NCBI GenBank assembly: GCA_947461205.1
Contig: CANHJG010000018.1
Coordinates: forward strand, 1-52,951
DNA: 52,951 nucleotides
From: Opitutia bacterium
GTDB taxonomy: Bacteria > Verrucomicrobiota > Verrucomicrobiia > Opitutales > Opitutaceae
Reading direction: 5' to 3'
Made by a program: the position numbers and the translations under genes. Within the stretch, counting starts at the first letter, position 1; every line of letters starts with the position of its first letter. Shown piece by piece: positions 42,809-51,489 of this stretch. The notes beneath the pieces were generated by a model. That model was not told the DNA's origin. It ran no database searches and worked only from the letters and a program-made list of their open reading frames with translations.

Positions 42809-44047
42809 TCAGATCGCGCCGCCGCCCTGTTGGCCTTCGGGCCGCGGGCCGCGGTCATCGCGACCGCCGCCGCCACCTTCGCCGCGGAAGCGCCCGCGAC
42901 CGCCGCGCCGCCGCCGGCGACCGCTGCCATCGCCCCGGCCTTCGCCGCGGAAGTCACCGCCGCCGCCCTGACCCTCGGGACCTTCGTCGCGGGGATCCGG
43001 GTGCTGGAAGTTGGGATCGCGCGGTCGGCGGCCTTCGCCGCGGTAACCGCCGCGATCGCGACCGCGACCGCCGTGGTCGCCCTCGCGGCGCGGCTCGCGG
43101 TCGGTTGCGGGAGCAGGCGCGGCTGCGGGGGCTTTGCCGCCGAAGAGGCCCTTGAGCCAGCCGAAGAAGCCGCCGGATTTTTTGGCCGGAGCGGGCTGTT
43201 CGGTGCGTTCGGCGCGCGCGGGACGGTCCGGGCGTTCGGTGCGCTCGCCGCGGGGCTGATAAGGCTGGTGGGTGCGCGGCTCGAATTTGCGGTCGTCGCG
43301 GCGCGGCTCGCGGGGGGCGCGCGAGTCGAACGGCTTCGGCTCGCGGGTGTCCGCGGGGCGGGCATCGGCCGGCCGGGCGTCCGCGGGCCGGGCGTCGCGG
43401 TTTTGCAGGTCGTCGCGGCGACCGCGCGCGGTGCGGAACGTCGGACGGTCTTCGCGCTGCATCGGTGCGGGGGCGGCGCCGCCCGCGGAGGCGGACGGGG
43501 CTTCCCAATTGACGGCGGCGCGCTTCTCGCCGCCTTGGGGCGGGAGGATGTTCAACTCGGCTTTCGCCGCGGGTTCGGCCGCGGGAGCGGCTTTGGGCGC
43601 GGGCGCAGCAGGGGCGTTGAACGGGAAGAGTTCGGCGGCCGGGGCGGTTGCCTTCGCCGCCGCGGGCGGGGCGACGGGCGCCGGCGCCACCGGGGCGACT
43701 TGGGCGACAGGCGCGACCGCGACGGGGGCCGGGGCGGGAGGGGGGGCGGCCTGCGGGGCAGGCTCGTTGACGACGGGCGCGCTCACGGTGGTCTCACCGG
43801 TGAACGGATTTACATACTCGCTCTTGGAGGTGATGACCTCGAGGGCGCTGGGTTTGAAGCCGCTGGAAGCGGCGGAGCCGGCGGCGGGCGCCGCGGGGGG
43901 AGTGACACGTTTGCCACGGTTGAGGCCGGAGCCTCGGGTGGTGCCGAACGTGCCGAACGGCTGGGTCGCGGCGGGGGCGGCACCGCTCGCCGCCGGAGCG
44001 GGAGCTGGGGCCGGGGCCGAAGCGCCGGACTGATCTTGATCTGACAT
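42809..44047 (-). CDS. Disordered Ala/Pro- and Arg/Gly-rich (RGG) protein
   Basis: A 412-residue low-complexity protein with no recognised domain. The N-terminus is Ala/Pro-rich (APAPAPAPAASGAAPAATQP). A short ordered-looking patch reads FKPSALEVITSKSEYVNPFT. Then come basic repeats including ADARPADARPADTRE, a hydrophobic amphipathic patch KKSGGFFGWLKGLFGG (about 280-296), and an Arg/Gly tail (GGRGRDRGGYRGEGRRP, GRGRFRGEGGGGGRDDRG). RGG tails of this kind often bind RNA or drive condensates. The Trp/Phe patch could contact membrane or a partner. I do not know the family. It has its own terminator. Start MSDQDQSG at 44047. Confidence 0.75.
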   Translation of the reverse strand: MSDQDQSGASAPAPAPAPAASGAAPAATQPFGTFGTTRGSGLNRGKRVTPPAAPAAGSAASSGFKPSALEVITSKSEYVNPFTGETTVSAPVVNEPAPQAAPPPAPAPVAVAPVAQVAPVAPAPVAPPAAAKATAPAAELFPFNAPAAPAPKAAPAAEPAAKAELNILPPQGGEKRAAVNWEAPSASAGGAAPAPMQREDRPTFRTARGRRDDLQNRDARPADARPADARPADTREPKPFDSRAPREPRRDDRKFEPRTHQPYQPRGERTERPDRPARAERTEQPAPAKKSGGFFGWLKGLFGGKAPAAAPAPATDREPRREGDHGGRGRDRGGYRGEGRRPRDPNFQHPDPRDEGPEGQGGGGDFRGEGRGDGSGRRRRRGGRGRFRGEGGGGGRDDRGPRPEGQQGGGAI

Positions 44048-44424
44048 GTGCTGTGTTTTGTGCTGAGGCGCTCATCCTGCGTAGGCGGGAGAACGGCCGG
44101 TTTTGGTGGGCACACACGGAGCGCGGGAACGCGCTCGACGCGTGCATGAAGGGGGGAGCGTCGCGGCCCCCCGCCCGGGGAGCAACTGCAAATTCCGGCA
44201 CCGCCCAAGGCGGGCAGTGAAGGGCGGGGCGTCCGCCCAGTCGTCGATTCAGGAGGCGTCGAACCGATGGAGGGGCGCTTTCCAAGCGCCCGGGTTGCCG
44301 CCCCGCACAGCGGCGGTTGGGAAACCGCCGTTCCGTCAAAACCGCAGACGACCGAGAACCCACAGATGCTTCGCCCCGGAAGGCGGGCTTGCCAGCGCCG
44401 GGGCGGTTTCCCAGCGTCGCCCGC
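44048..44424. repeat. Gene-free palindrome cluster between the RGG gene and dUTPase
   Basis: No gene was seen in these 377 nt. GGGCGCTT/AAGCGCCC (44273-44291) and CGGCGGTT/AACCGCCG (44311-44330) are perfect 8-bp hairpins with 3-4-nt loops. A CCCCGG/CCGGGG pair lies further on, followed directly by the dUTPase gene. REP-like, but unlike families A-C. Confidence 0.55.
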
Positions 44425-44796
44425 ATGGACAAACTCGAGGAAATTTTCCGGATGCAAAATGCGTTGAACCAGCGGATCGGCGTCAATCTCCCGCCGCCGA
44501 CCGATGAGGAAAAGGCCAAGTGGATCCTCAACTACACGCGCGCCATGCAACAGGAAACGGCCGAACTGATCGACTCCGTGCCGTGGAAGTGGTGGGCGAA
44601 GTACCAGAAGTTCGACGAGCAGAACGCCAAGGTCGAGGTCGTCGACCTGTTTCACTTCCTCGTGTCACTCGCGCAAACGCTCGGCATGACGCCCGACGAT
44701 GTCTACCAGGCCTATCTCAAGAAAAATGCCGTGAACCACCAGCGGCAGGACAGCGGCTACGTGCAGAAGGACGAGGCGGACTCGAAGCATATCTGA
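44425..44796 (+). CDS. Dimeric (MazG-like) dUTPase
   Basis: A 123-residue all-alpha NTP pyrophosphatase of the dimeric dUTPase group. It has MDKLEEIFRMQNALNQRIG at the start, QQETAELIDSVPWKWW (metal-binding Glu residues about 39-42), AKVEVVDLFHFLVSLAQTLG (about 64-83) and YLKKNAVNHQRQDSGY near the end. It would cleave dUTP to dUMP and pyrophosphate, limiting uracil in DNA, and has an unrelated fold to trimeric Dut. The ATG at 44425 is chosen because the 36 in-frame residues upstream come from repeat-like DNA. Confidence 0.88.
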   Translation: MDKLEEIFRMQNALNQRIGVNLPPPTDEEKAKWILNYTRAMQQETAELIDSVPWKWWAKYQKFDEQNAKVEVVDLFHFLVSLAQTLGMTPDDVYQAYLKKNAVNHQRQDSGYVQKDEADSKHI

Positions 44797-45184
44797 GCGG
44801 CGTCGAACTCGGGCGCGGGCTGGAAAGCCCGGACCACTCCGGGGGGGGGCGGCCGCGGCCCGGCGGCGGCTGGGAGCGGCGCCGTAATGGCGGGGGAGGT
44901 GGCGATCAGCGGGTTCGTCTGGCGGCCGGCGCCGGCGCCCGGTGCCTTGAGCCCGATCCGCCGGAGGTGATTCGCCGGAGTGTGTGACGACGGCTCCGGA
45001 GTGGCTGAGCGCACGCGTCAGGCGGAGGAGTGGGCGAGACGGCTGCGCGTCGCGCCCGAGGCCGCCGGGGCGGAGGCACGGAAGGGCCGCATTCGGCTTT
45101 CCGAAGGCGGGTCGGCGGAAACACAAAAAAAACCCCGGTTGCAGCGAACGCAGACCCCTTCCCCGGCGCGGTGGCCGGGTCACG
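44797..45184. other. Gene-free GC-rich spacer
   Basis: I see no gene in these 388 nt. A 6-bp hairpin (CGGGCT/AGCCCG, 44816-44831) follows the dUTPase stop. A run of eight A residues near 45124-45131 reads as a T tract for the minus-strand thioesterase, so it may be part of a weak terminator. Confidence 0.4.
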
Positions 45185-45655
45185 TCACCGCGTGACGACA
45201 AACGCCGCGGTCACATCGACGGCGGTCTCGCCGGCTTCGATCACGCGGGCGCGGAGCTTGAGCTTCGCTTTGCCGTAGCGCTCGAGGGCCTCCTTGAATT
45301 CGGCGATGGCGGCCTGCGCGGGGCGCTCGCAGATGGCACGGAGGTCGCCGATCACGGGGCGGCGGTAGGCGGCGCGGCTTTCCTTTACGACGATGCTCCA
45401 CTCGGTTTTATCGGCGCCTTTTTCGTTCTTCATCAGCTCCCACACGACGCCGTAGCCGGCGAGGGTGGCGAGGGAGACGAGGCTGCCGCCGAAGGCGGTG
45501 TTGAGCGAATTTTTGTTCTGCTCTTTCGGGGCGGTCAGGGTCAGGGCCCGGGCATCGCTCACCTCCACGCCGACGCCCATCGCTTTCGCGAGCGGGATCA
45601 TCTCGTGGAGAAAAAGCTCCAATGCGGGCACCTTGACCGATTTCATCGCGGGCAC
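45185..45655 (-). CDS. Hotdog-fold thioesterase (YiiD C-terminal-like)
   Basis: A 156-residue single hotdog domain. The central helix and loop reads NKNSLNTAFGGSLVSLATLA (about 49-68), the N-G/T-A-F-G-G-S form of YiiD-type thioesterases. It is preceded by LTLTAPKEQN and followed by VVKESRAAYRRPVIGDL and KLRARVIEAGETAVDVTAAF. It likely hydrolyses acyl-CoA or acyl-ACP, but the substrate is unknown. Start 45655 (MPAMKSV); a second Met 3 residues later is possible. It is transcribed away from the peroxiredoxin gene. Confidence 0.83.
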   Translation of the reverse strand: MPAMKSVKVPALELFLHEMIPLAKAMGVGVEVSDARALTLTAPKEQNKNSLNTAFGGSLVSLATLAGYGVVWELMKNEKGADKTEWSIVVKESRAAYRRPVIGDLRAICERPAQAAIAEFKEALERYGKAKLKLRARVIEAGETAVDVTAAFVVTR

Positions 45656-45763
45656 GTTGGAGTCATTTTATTGGCACGTCAAAGCCTCAACCGCGGGACT
45701 TTCTTGCGTAATACCCGCACGCCGATTTGACGGCCGGCGGCGGTTCGACTTACTCGGCGCACC

Positions 45764-46237
45764 ATGCTCTCTCCCGGCAAGCGATTGAAGACCCATTTTA
45801 AGTTGATGATCGTCCAGGGCGGCGCGGCGCGGGAGGTGACCTTCGCGGAGTTGCTCACCCGCCGCACGATTGTGTCGGTTTACATGAAAAATAACACCGG
45901 CAGCTGCGACAAACAGAACGACAGCCTCGTCGCCCATGCCGCGGAATTTGACCGAGCCGGCTACACGCTGGTCGCCCTGAGCCGGGACACCGTCGGCTCC
46001 CAGCTCAAGTACGCGGCGAAAAAGAAAATCGGCTACGTGCTGGCGAGCGACCCCGCCGACCGGTTTGCGCAAGCGGCGGATTCGGTGGTGGAAAAGTCGA
46101 TGTATGGGAAGACCTACCTGGGGCCGGCGCGCGCCGCGTGGGTGTTGGACCAGGACGGCACGGTGCTCGCGGTCGCGGAGAAAGTGGATACGGCAGACCA
46201 CGCCGCGCAGCTGCGCGCGCTGATCGCCGGGCTCTAG
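45764..46237 (+). CDS. Atypical peroxiredoxin (Bcp/AhpC-TSA-like)
   Basis: A 157-residue thioredoxin-fold protein. VSVYMKNNTGSCDKQNDSLV (about 37-56) occupies the place of the usual peroxidatic loop (Y-F-x-P-x-x-x-T-P-G-C). One Cys is retained, but the Pro-Gly is replaced by NTGSC. FDRAGYTLVALSRDTVGSQL, KKIGYVLASDPADRFAQAA and RAAWVLDQDGTVLAVAEKVD are Bcp-like. There is no clear resolving Cys, so it would be a 1-Cys enzyme. Activity with the altered loop is uncertain. Confidence 0.83.
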   Translation: MLSPGKRLKTHFKLMIVQGGAAREVTFAELLTRRTIVSVYMKNNTGSCDKQNDSLVAHAAEFDRAGYTLVALSRDTVGSQLKYAAKKKIGYVLASDPADRFAQAADSVVEKSMYGKTYLGPARAAWVLDQDGTVLAVAEKVDTADHAAQLRALIAGL

Positions 46238-46319
46238 GCATGGCGGGCCGCCGCCGGGGGCGGGTGATTTTTGCACGAACGGACATTGCGGCGAACGGGG
46301 CGATGCGCTCACTACGCTC

Positions 46320-48713
46320 ATGGTCGATTTCCCTCGCCGTCGGTTTTGCCTGATGCTCCTCGCGGGCGCGATCGCGCTCGGCGTGGCCGTTTGGCTGGAG
46401 CGGCGGGGGGGCGTCGGGTCGCGAGGGCGGATTCAGGCGGCGCTCGCCGAGGCCGGCGAGGGTGTGCCAGCGGGCGGAGCGGTTTTATCCGTGCCGCCGC
46501 CGCCGGCGACGCCCGTTTTCGCGCGCGAGGCCTTGTTTGCCGTTGCCCCGGTGCCGGCTGCGGTGGCCGCTGCGCTGGATGCGGCCCTGCCGGCGCCGAC
46601 CCGGGCCGTGCAGTATGTGCGGGTAAACACCGCGTGGGTCGCGGGTAAGGCCTCGCCGTTTTGGCAGCGGGCCGGGGTGGGCCGCGTGCGGTGGCCGCAG
46701 CCGGACGGCGCCGCCTTCACGATCGTGATCGAGGGCAGCGAGATGCTCGGAGCGGATCGTTTTACGAGCACAGGCCACATCGAAGGCCGGCCGGGGAGCC
46801 GGGCGGTCTTTGCGTTCAATGCGGGTTTTCTTCACGCCACGGTGGAGGACGTCGAACTGGGCAGCCACGTAGTGCGCGTCGCGACCGGGGCCCTCTCGCA
46901 GGCTTATCGGATTGATCCGGCGCTCGTGCCGCCGTGCGGCGGGCAGCGGCCGAAATTCGTCGACGGCGCCGTGTTGGCCGCGGCGGCGGCGCGGCGCGCG
47001 CGGGCCGGTGAACCGGCGGCGGGCGGTGCGGCGGCAACGGCGGGTGAACCCGTGGCCTCTGCGGCGATGGCGGACAATCCGGCGGGCGTGGAGGTCCACG
47101 TGATGATGGCGGTCACGCAGGATGTGCTCGCGACGCTGACGGGGGCGGCGCGTTCGGCGGCGTTGGTGAGCGCGTTCGATGCGGTGATCGCGCGGGTGAA
47201 CGGCGATCTCGCCGCCAGCCGGGTCGGGGCGCGTGTGAAGCTCGTGCGGGTGGCCGAGACGGTCTATGACGAGACGAAGAGCGGGAGCAACCGGGTGCAG
47301 GACGATGCACTGACCGCGTTGCAGAGTGCGGCGGACGGGAAGATGGACGAACTGCATGCCCTGCGCGACGCGTGCGGGGCGGACCTGGTGTGTCTTGCGC
47401 TCAACCGGACGGATTTTGCGAGCAGCGGCCTCGCGTTCGTGATCGATACGCCGGGCGACAACACGAACGCGTTGTTTTCGTTCTCGGTGGTGCACTATTC
47501 CGCGATCGCGGGCACGACGGTGGTTTCGCACGAATTCGGTCATTCGTTTGGCTGTGCGCACGACCGGGACAATGCGTTCGCGCCCGGGGCCTACGCCTAT
47601 AGCTACGGCTACCGGTTTTTCGGCGCCGACGGCCAGCGCTACCGCGACATCATGGCCTATCCGCCCGGGGTGCAGCTCGGCTATTTTTCCAATCCGAACG
47701 TCGTGGCTCCCGCCCCGGTCAGCGTGCCGGTCGGCATCGCCGGCGGCCAGATCGGCGAGTCCGACACTGCGCGGACGATTGAGCAGGCCGCGTTCGAGGT
47801 GTCGGGTTATCGCCTGCAAACGCAGACCGCGCCGAATCTTGGCACGCTGATCAATGTCGCCACGCGCGCGACGATCGGCCCCGGTGAGCGGGTGGTGATC
47901 GCGGGGTTTACGGTCACGGGCGCCCGGTCGAAAACGATGCTGGTGCGTGCCGCCGGTCCGGCGCTGGCGACGTTCGGGGTGCGCGATGCGCTCGCGGCGC
48001 CGGTGCTGGAACTTTACGCCGGGGCCGGGCGGCTCGCGGAAAACGCCGGCTGGTCCGCGGGGCCCGATGCGGCCGCGGTGTCCGGGGCCGCGGCTGCGGC
48101 CGGTGCGTTTGCCTTTGCCCCCGGCAGCGCCGACGCCGCGCTGCTCGTCACGTTGCCGCCCGGCGGCTACACGGCCGTGGTGCGCAGCGCCGCCGGGACG
48201 GGTTCCGTGCTGGTCGAAGCCTACGAAATTCCCCCCGAATCCGGCCGCCTCGTGAACTTCGCCACCCGGGGCTACGCGGATCACGTCGGCCATCCGCTCG
48301 TCGCCGGGTTCGTCGTGCGCGGGGCGCCCGGTGCGACGAAGCGCGTGCTCGTGCGCGTGCGCGGACCGTCCCTCGGTCGGGCGCCGTGGAACGTGCCCGA
48401 GGCGCTGGACGATCCGTTCATGGAAATCCGCGGGGCGACCGGCGCGCTCCTGTTGCGCAACGACGATTGGAGCACAGGGGCGGAAGGCGGCGCGAGCGTG
48501 GCCAACGACTTCACGCCGCTCGTGCGGTATTACAATGAGCAGCAAATCGCGGCGACCGGCCTGGCGCCGGCGAACCGGCGCGAGCCGTGTCTCCTGGCCG
48601 ATCTGCCGCCCGGCAACTACACGGTGATCGTCACGCCCTTTGAGTTGCTGCCGGACGAACCGGCGCAGCCGGGCGTAGCCCTCGTGGAAGTTTTTGAAAT
48701 CGGTGCACCGTAG
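46320..48713 (+). CDS. Exported M12-type zinc metalloprotease with two C-terminal modules
   Basis: A 797-residue secreted protease. An N-terminal hydrophobic segment (RRRFCLMLLAGAIALGVAVW) is followed by a Pro/Ala-rich propeptide-like region. The catalytic domain (about 250-490) carries the metzincin motif SHEFGHSFGCAHD near residue 403 and a downstream YRDIMAYPP Met-turn-like segment. From 505 to the end are two copies of the module also found in the DUF1800 protein (LINVATRATIGPGERVVIAG; LVNFATRGYADHVGHPLVAG). Marks are LVRAAGP/VRVRGP, NAGWSAGPD/NDDWSTGAE and VEAYE/VEVFE. The module may anchor or sort the protein at the cell surface. Substrate unknown. Confidence 0.9.
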   Translation: MVDFPRRRFCLMLLAGAIALGVAVWLERRGGVGSRGRIQAALAEAGEGVPAGGAVLSVPPPPATPVFAREALFAVAPVPAAVAAALDAALPAPTRAVQYVRVNTAWVAGKASPFWQRAGVGRVRWPQPDGAAFTIVIEGSEMLGADRFTSTGHIEGRPGSRAVFAFNAGFLHATVEDVELGSHVVRVATGALSQAYRIDPALVPPCGGQRPKFVDGAVLAAAAARRARAGEPAAGGAAATAGEPVASAAMADNPAGVEVHVMMAVTQDVLATLTGAARSAALVSAFDAVIARVNGDLAASRVGARVKLVRVAETVYDETKSGSNRVQDDALTALQSAADGKMDELHALRDACGADLVCLALNRTDFASSGLAFVIDTPGDNTNALFSFSVVHYSAIAGTTVVSHEFGHSFGCAHDRDNAFAPGAYAYSYGYRFFGADGQRYRDIMAYPPGVQLGYFSNPNVVAPAPVSVPVGIAGGQIGESDTARTIEQAAFEVSGYRLQTQTAPNLGTLINVATRATIGPGERVVIAGFTVTGARSKTMLVRAAGPALATFGVRDALAAPVLELYAGAGRLAENAGWSAGPDAAAVSGAAAAAGAFAFAPGSADAALLVTLPPGGYTAVVRSAAGTGSVLVEAYEIPPESGRLVNFATRGYADHVGHPLVAGFVVRGAPGATKRVLVRVRGPSLGRAPWNVPEALDDPFMEIRGATGALLLRNDDWSTGAEGGASVANDFTPLVRYYNEQQIAATGLAPANRREPCLLADLPPGNYTVIVTPFELLPDEPAQPGVALVEVFEIGAP

Positions 48714-48768
48714 CTCGTGGCGGCGCGAATCGACGTCTTCACCCCATCTCCGAGTGAGATTGGGTGCA

Positions 48769-49218
48769 GTTTTCTGACCCCATCTTCCTGGCTTTTCCGC
48801 TCTGAAGGTTTTTATACCACGGTTTTTTAGGCTTTCCGCCGCAGGCAGCCTGCTGGCAGGCGCTCGGAGCGTCCGCCAGCGGACGGCCGACAAAGTTCGC
48901 ATCTCAGGCGGCGTTGGTCTGAGACCAACGTCTGTGGGGAAATTGACTTTTGCGGGCGGCAGCGGGACTGCTGGGCTCGACGGGTTCGGGATATTTTTAT
49001 CGGGCAGCCGCGCCCAGCGGCCGCGGCTGCAGCGCAAACGGCCCGAAGCCCAAAAATTTCGAACCGTTGGAATCATCCAACGTCCGGTGGATTTGAGGCT
49101 GTAGGCCCGTCCGGTGGCCGGGTTGCCCGCCCACCGGGCGGGCCGACCAAGGCAAAGTCTGAACCATACGGAACGTTGGGATCAGGCCGATCGTCAGAAA
49201 AATGGGGTCGGGAAAATC
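48769..49218. mobile_element. MITE-like palindrome island bounded by inverted repeats
   Basis: TTTTCTGACCCCATCTTCCTG (48770-48790, cited by ends) and the inverted AGAAAAATGGGGTCGGGAAAA stretch (49196-49216) share a GACCCCAT core. Inside are GTTGGTCT/AGACCAAC, CGTTGGA/TCCAACG, GGCCGCGGC and other palindromes but no ORF. It lies in the gene-free stretch 48714-49276. A small non-autonomous element or its remnant is likely; the ends are imperfect. Confidence 0.4.
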
Positions 49219-49263
49219 ATGGGCTGGCGGGTGGAAAGCCCCCTTGCGCCCCGCGTGCCGGGT

Positions 49264-49277
49264 TTGATCAGGATCAA
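49264..49277 (+). promoter_or_regulatory. FNR/DNR-type box (perfect TTGAT-N4-ATCAA)
   Basis: TTGATCAGGATCAA matches the FNR/CRP-family anaerobic consensus exactly. Activation from a class II position would start transcription near 49312, at the MPTAAHV start codon of the YwiC-like ORF. It fits oxygen/NO control of the denitrification genes. Confidence 0.75.
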
Positions 49278-49642
49278 TGCGTCGCACGCGCAGCTCGGGC
49301 AGAATGGCGGCGATGCCCACCGCCGCCCACGTCTCGACCCAGTCGCTCCCGCAGTCCGTTGTCCCGATCCGCCGGGGCCTCGCGCGGGGGCGCGACGTCG
49401 CGTGGCCCCGCGAGCACGGCAGCTGGTCCTTCACCCTGGAGCCCCTCGCGCTGGGGGTCATCGCCGCACTGTCACGTGCCGGGGCTTGCCTGGCGGTCCC
49501 CTGCCTCGCGGTGCTAGGTGCGCGGACGATGTTCCTGCTGGTGTGGCCGCGGCCGGTCTGGCGGGCGCGGACCCTCGGCATGATCGAGCCGGTCCTCGGC
49601 GCAGGCTTTGTTCTCACCGTGGCATGGGCGTGGCGCGCCTGA
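49277..49642 (+). CDS. Short YwiC-like membrane protein, probably internally deleted
   Basis: A 121-residue ORF. REHGSWSFTLEPLALGVIAA (about 46-65) resembles the start of YwiC-like proteins (PREHGxW followed by helices). The end, FLLVWPRPVWRARTLGMIEP plus VLGAGFVLTVAWAWR, resembles their C-terminal helix pair. Full-length members have about 240 residues, so the middle seems lost. The first ATG (49277) overlaps the FNR box. The ATG codons at 49304 or 49313 are likelier starts. Whether it is a working short protein or a deletion remnant is open. It lies upstream of nirK and could be part of the same regulon. Confidence 0.55.
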   Translation: MRRTRSSGRMAAMPTAAHVSTQSLPQSVVPIRRGLARGRDVAWPREHGSWSFTLEPLALGVIAALSRAGACLAVPCLAVLGARTMFLLVWPRPVWRARTLGMIEPVLGAGFVLTVAWAWRA

Positions 49643-49816
49643 GTCCGGTTGCGCTTGAAGCAGAGGAAATGCGGATCTTTGCCGAGGACGTGCGCAGACG
49701 AAAGGGCGCCGGTCTGCGATCTTGGCCCCCTGATTTCGGCGTGCGGTCCCAGTGGTTGGGTGGGCCGCGCGCCGTTTTCTACCCCAGAGAGGAGGTTGGC
49801 TGAAACGTCGGATTGT

Positions 49817-49830
49817 TTGATGCGCGTCAA
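49817..49830 (+). promoter_or_regulatory. FNR/DNR-type box before nirK
   Basis: TTGATGCGCGTCAA matches TTGAT-N4-ATCAA at 9 of 10 conserved positions. Centred about 63 nt before the nirK ATG, it would place a class II start about 22 nt before the gene. Confidence 0.72.
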
Positions 49831-49886
49831 GGCCGGCTCCGTGGGTTGCTGCGAGAGTGATTCCCACCGGCCCCCTTCACCCACCC

Positions 49887-51404
49887 ATGAAAACCCACCT
49901 CTTCCCCGCGCAGCTGACCGCTGCGCTCGTTCTCCTGCTTGCCGGTTCCGGCGCGTCGGCCCCGGCGACCCGCGCCGCCGAGGGACCCGGGTCCGCCAGG
50001 CCCGGCGGCGCGCCGATCGCGCCCGAGCTTCCCCTCGAGGTCGCCGTGCTCACGCGAGCCCCGAACGTCCCGCCGCCCATCGGGCGCAAACACGCCGCGA
50101 AAGTCGTCGTCAACCTGGAGGTCAAGGAGGTGACGCAGCGGCTGGCCGACGGCGTGGACTACACCTTCTGGACGTTCGGCGGCGAAGTGCCCGGTCTGTT
50201 CATCCGCGTGCGCGAGGGCGATGTCGTCGAGTTTCACCTCAACAACCACCCGAGCTCGAAGATGCCGCACAACATCGATCTCCACGCGGTGACCGGGCCC
50301 GGTGGGGGCGCGGCCTCGTCGTTCACGGCGCCGGGCCACTCATCGCAGTTTACCTTCACCGCGCTGAACTCCGGCCTCTTCGTCTATCACTGCGCGACGG
50401 CCCCCGTGCCGATGCACATTTCGAACGGCATGTATGGCCTCATCCTCGTTGAGCCGAAGGAGGGCCTGCCGCCCGCGGACCGCGAGTATTACGTGATGCA
50501 GGGGGATATCTACACCCAGGGCGCGACGAACGAGTCCGGCCTGCAGGCGTTCGACAACGTCAAGGCCACCGACGAGCGCCCCACCTATGTGGTGTTCAAC
50601 GGCTCGGTCGGTTCGCTCGTGGGCGACAAGGCTCTGCAGGCGAACGTGGGCGAAGTCGTGCGCCTCTACTTCGGCGTGGGCGGCCCGAATCTCACCTCGT
50701 CGTTTCACGTCATCGGCGAAATCTTCGACCGCGTGTGGATGGAGGGCGGCATGAAGCAGGTGCAGGAGAATGTGCAGACCACGATGGTGCCGGCCGGCGG
50801 CTCCTCGATCCTCGAGTTCAAGGTCGATGTGCCCGGCACGTTCATCCTCGTCGACCACGCGCTGTCGCGCGCCTTCAACAAGGGTGCGCTCGGCATGCTC
50901 AAGGTCACTGGTCCGGAGAACCGCCGGCTCTATTCGGGCAAGGAAATCGACGAAGTTTACCTCGGCCAGCAATCGGCCGCGGGTTCGGCCGCGAGCACCC
51001 GCGAGGCGCAGCTCGTCGCGCAAAAAGCTGAGGCCATGGCGAAGAATCCGGAGATCGCGAACCTCACGAAGGACATCCAGCTGGAGCGCGGGAAGAAAGT
51101 CTTCCTCTCGGCCTGCTTCGCCTGCCATCTCCAGGAAGGCCAGGGGCTGCCCGGCGTGTTTCCGCCGCTCGCCGGTTCCGATTATCTCAAGGCCGACAAG
51201 GAGCGCGCCGTGCGCACCGTCCTCAAGGGCCTCAGTGGCCCGATCACCGTCAACGGCAAACCCTATAACAATGTGATGCCGCCCCAGGAGTTTTCCGACG
51301 ACCAGGTTGCCGATGTGCTCACCTACGTGATGAACAGCTGGGGCAACGCCTACGGCTCGGTCTCGTCCGACGAAGTGAAACGCCTCCGCCGCGCCGGTCA
51401 GTAA
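49887..51404 (+). CDS. nirK: Copper nitrite reductase with C-terminal cytochrome c
   Basis: A 505-residue periplasmic NO-forming nitrite reductase. It has a signal peptide (about 1-30) and two cupredoxin domains. [12 protein letters not shown] carries the type 1 His, catalytic Asp and a type 2 His. [21 protein letters not shown] supplies the remaining type 1 His/Cys/Met and a type 2 His (listed here by key residues). [13 protein letters not shown] holds the late type 2 His. From about 400 a fused cytochrome c has the heme motif CFACH and a distal Met in NVMPPQEF. The fusion supplies electrons directly. Start 49887 gives the signal peptide. The FNR-type box at 49817 fits anaerobic control. Confidence 0.95.
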   Translation: MKTHLFPAQLTAALVLLLAGSGASAPATRAAEGPGSARPGGAPIAPELPLEVAVLTRAPNVPPPIGRKHAAKVVVNLEVKEVTQRLADGVDYTFWTFGGEVPGLFIRVREGDVVEFHLNNHPSSKMPHNIDLHAVTGPGGGAASSFTAPGHSSQFTFTALNSGLFVYHCATAPVPMHISNGMYGLILVEPKEGLPPADREYYVMQGDIYTQGATNESGLQAFDNVKATDERPTYVVFNGSVGSLVGDKALQANVGEVVRLYFGVGGPNLTSSFHVIGEIFDRVWMEGGMKQVQENVQTTMVPAGGSSILEFKVDVPGTFILVDHALSRAFNKGALGMLKVTGPENRRLYSGKEIDEVYLGQQSAAGSAASTREAQLVAQKAEAMAKNPEIANLTKDIQLERGKKVFLSACFACHLQEGQGLPGVFPPLAGSDYLKADKERAVRTVLKGLSGPITVNGKPYNNVMPPQEFSDDQVADVLTYVMNSWGNAYGSVSSDEVKRLRRAGQ

Positions 51405-51433
51405 GCCGCCCAACCACGCGGCTCGACGGCAGG

Positions 51434-51471
51434 CCCGGCCGCTGGCCGGGCGCCACCGACCGCCGGTCGGT
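51434..51471 (+). other. Two adjacent hairpins between nirK and nirV
   Basis: CCCGGCC/GGCCGGG (51434-51450, 3-nt loop) and ACCGAC/GTCGGT (51455-51471, 5-nt loop) lie in the 85-nt spacer. They may tune read-through or mRNA stability. Confidence 0.45.
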
Positions 51472-51489
51472 TCGACCAAAACCAATCCC

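Noticed and set aside
46485-49076. Minus-strand 863-residue frame
   Set aside because: Arg/Pro-rich shadow of the metalloprotease; the plus frame has signal peptide and zinc motif.
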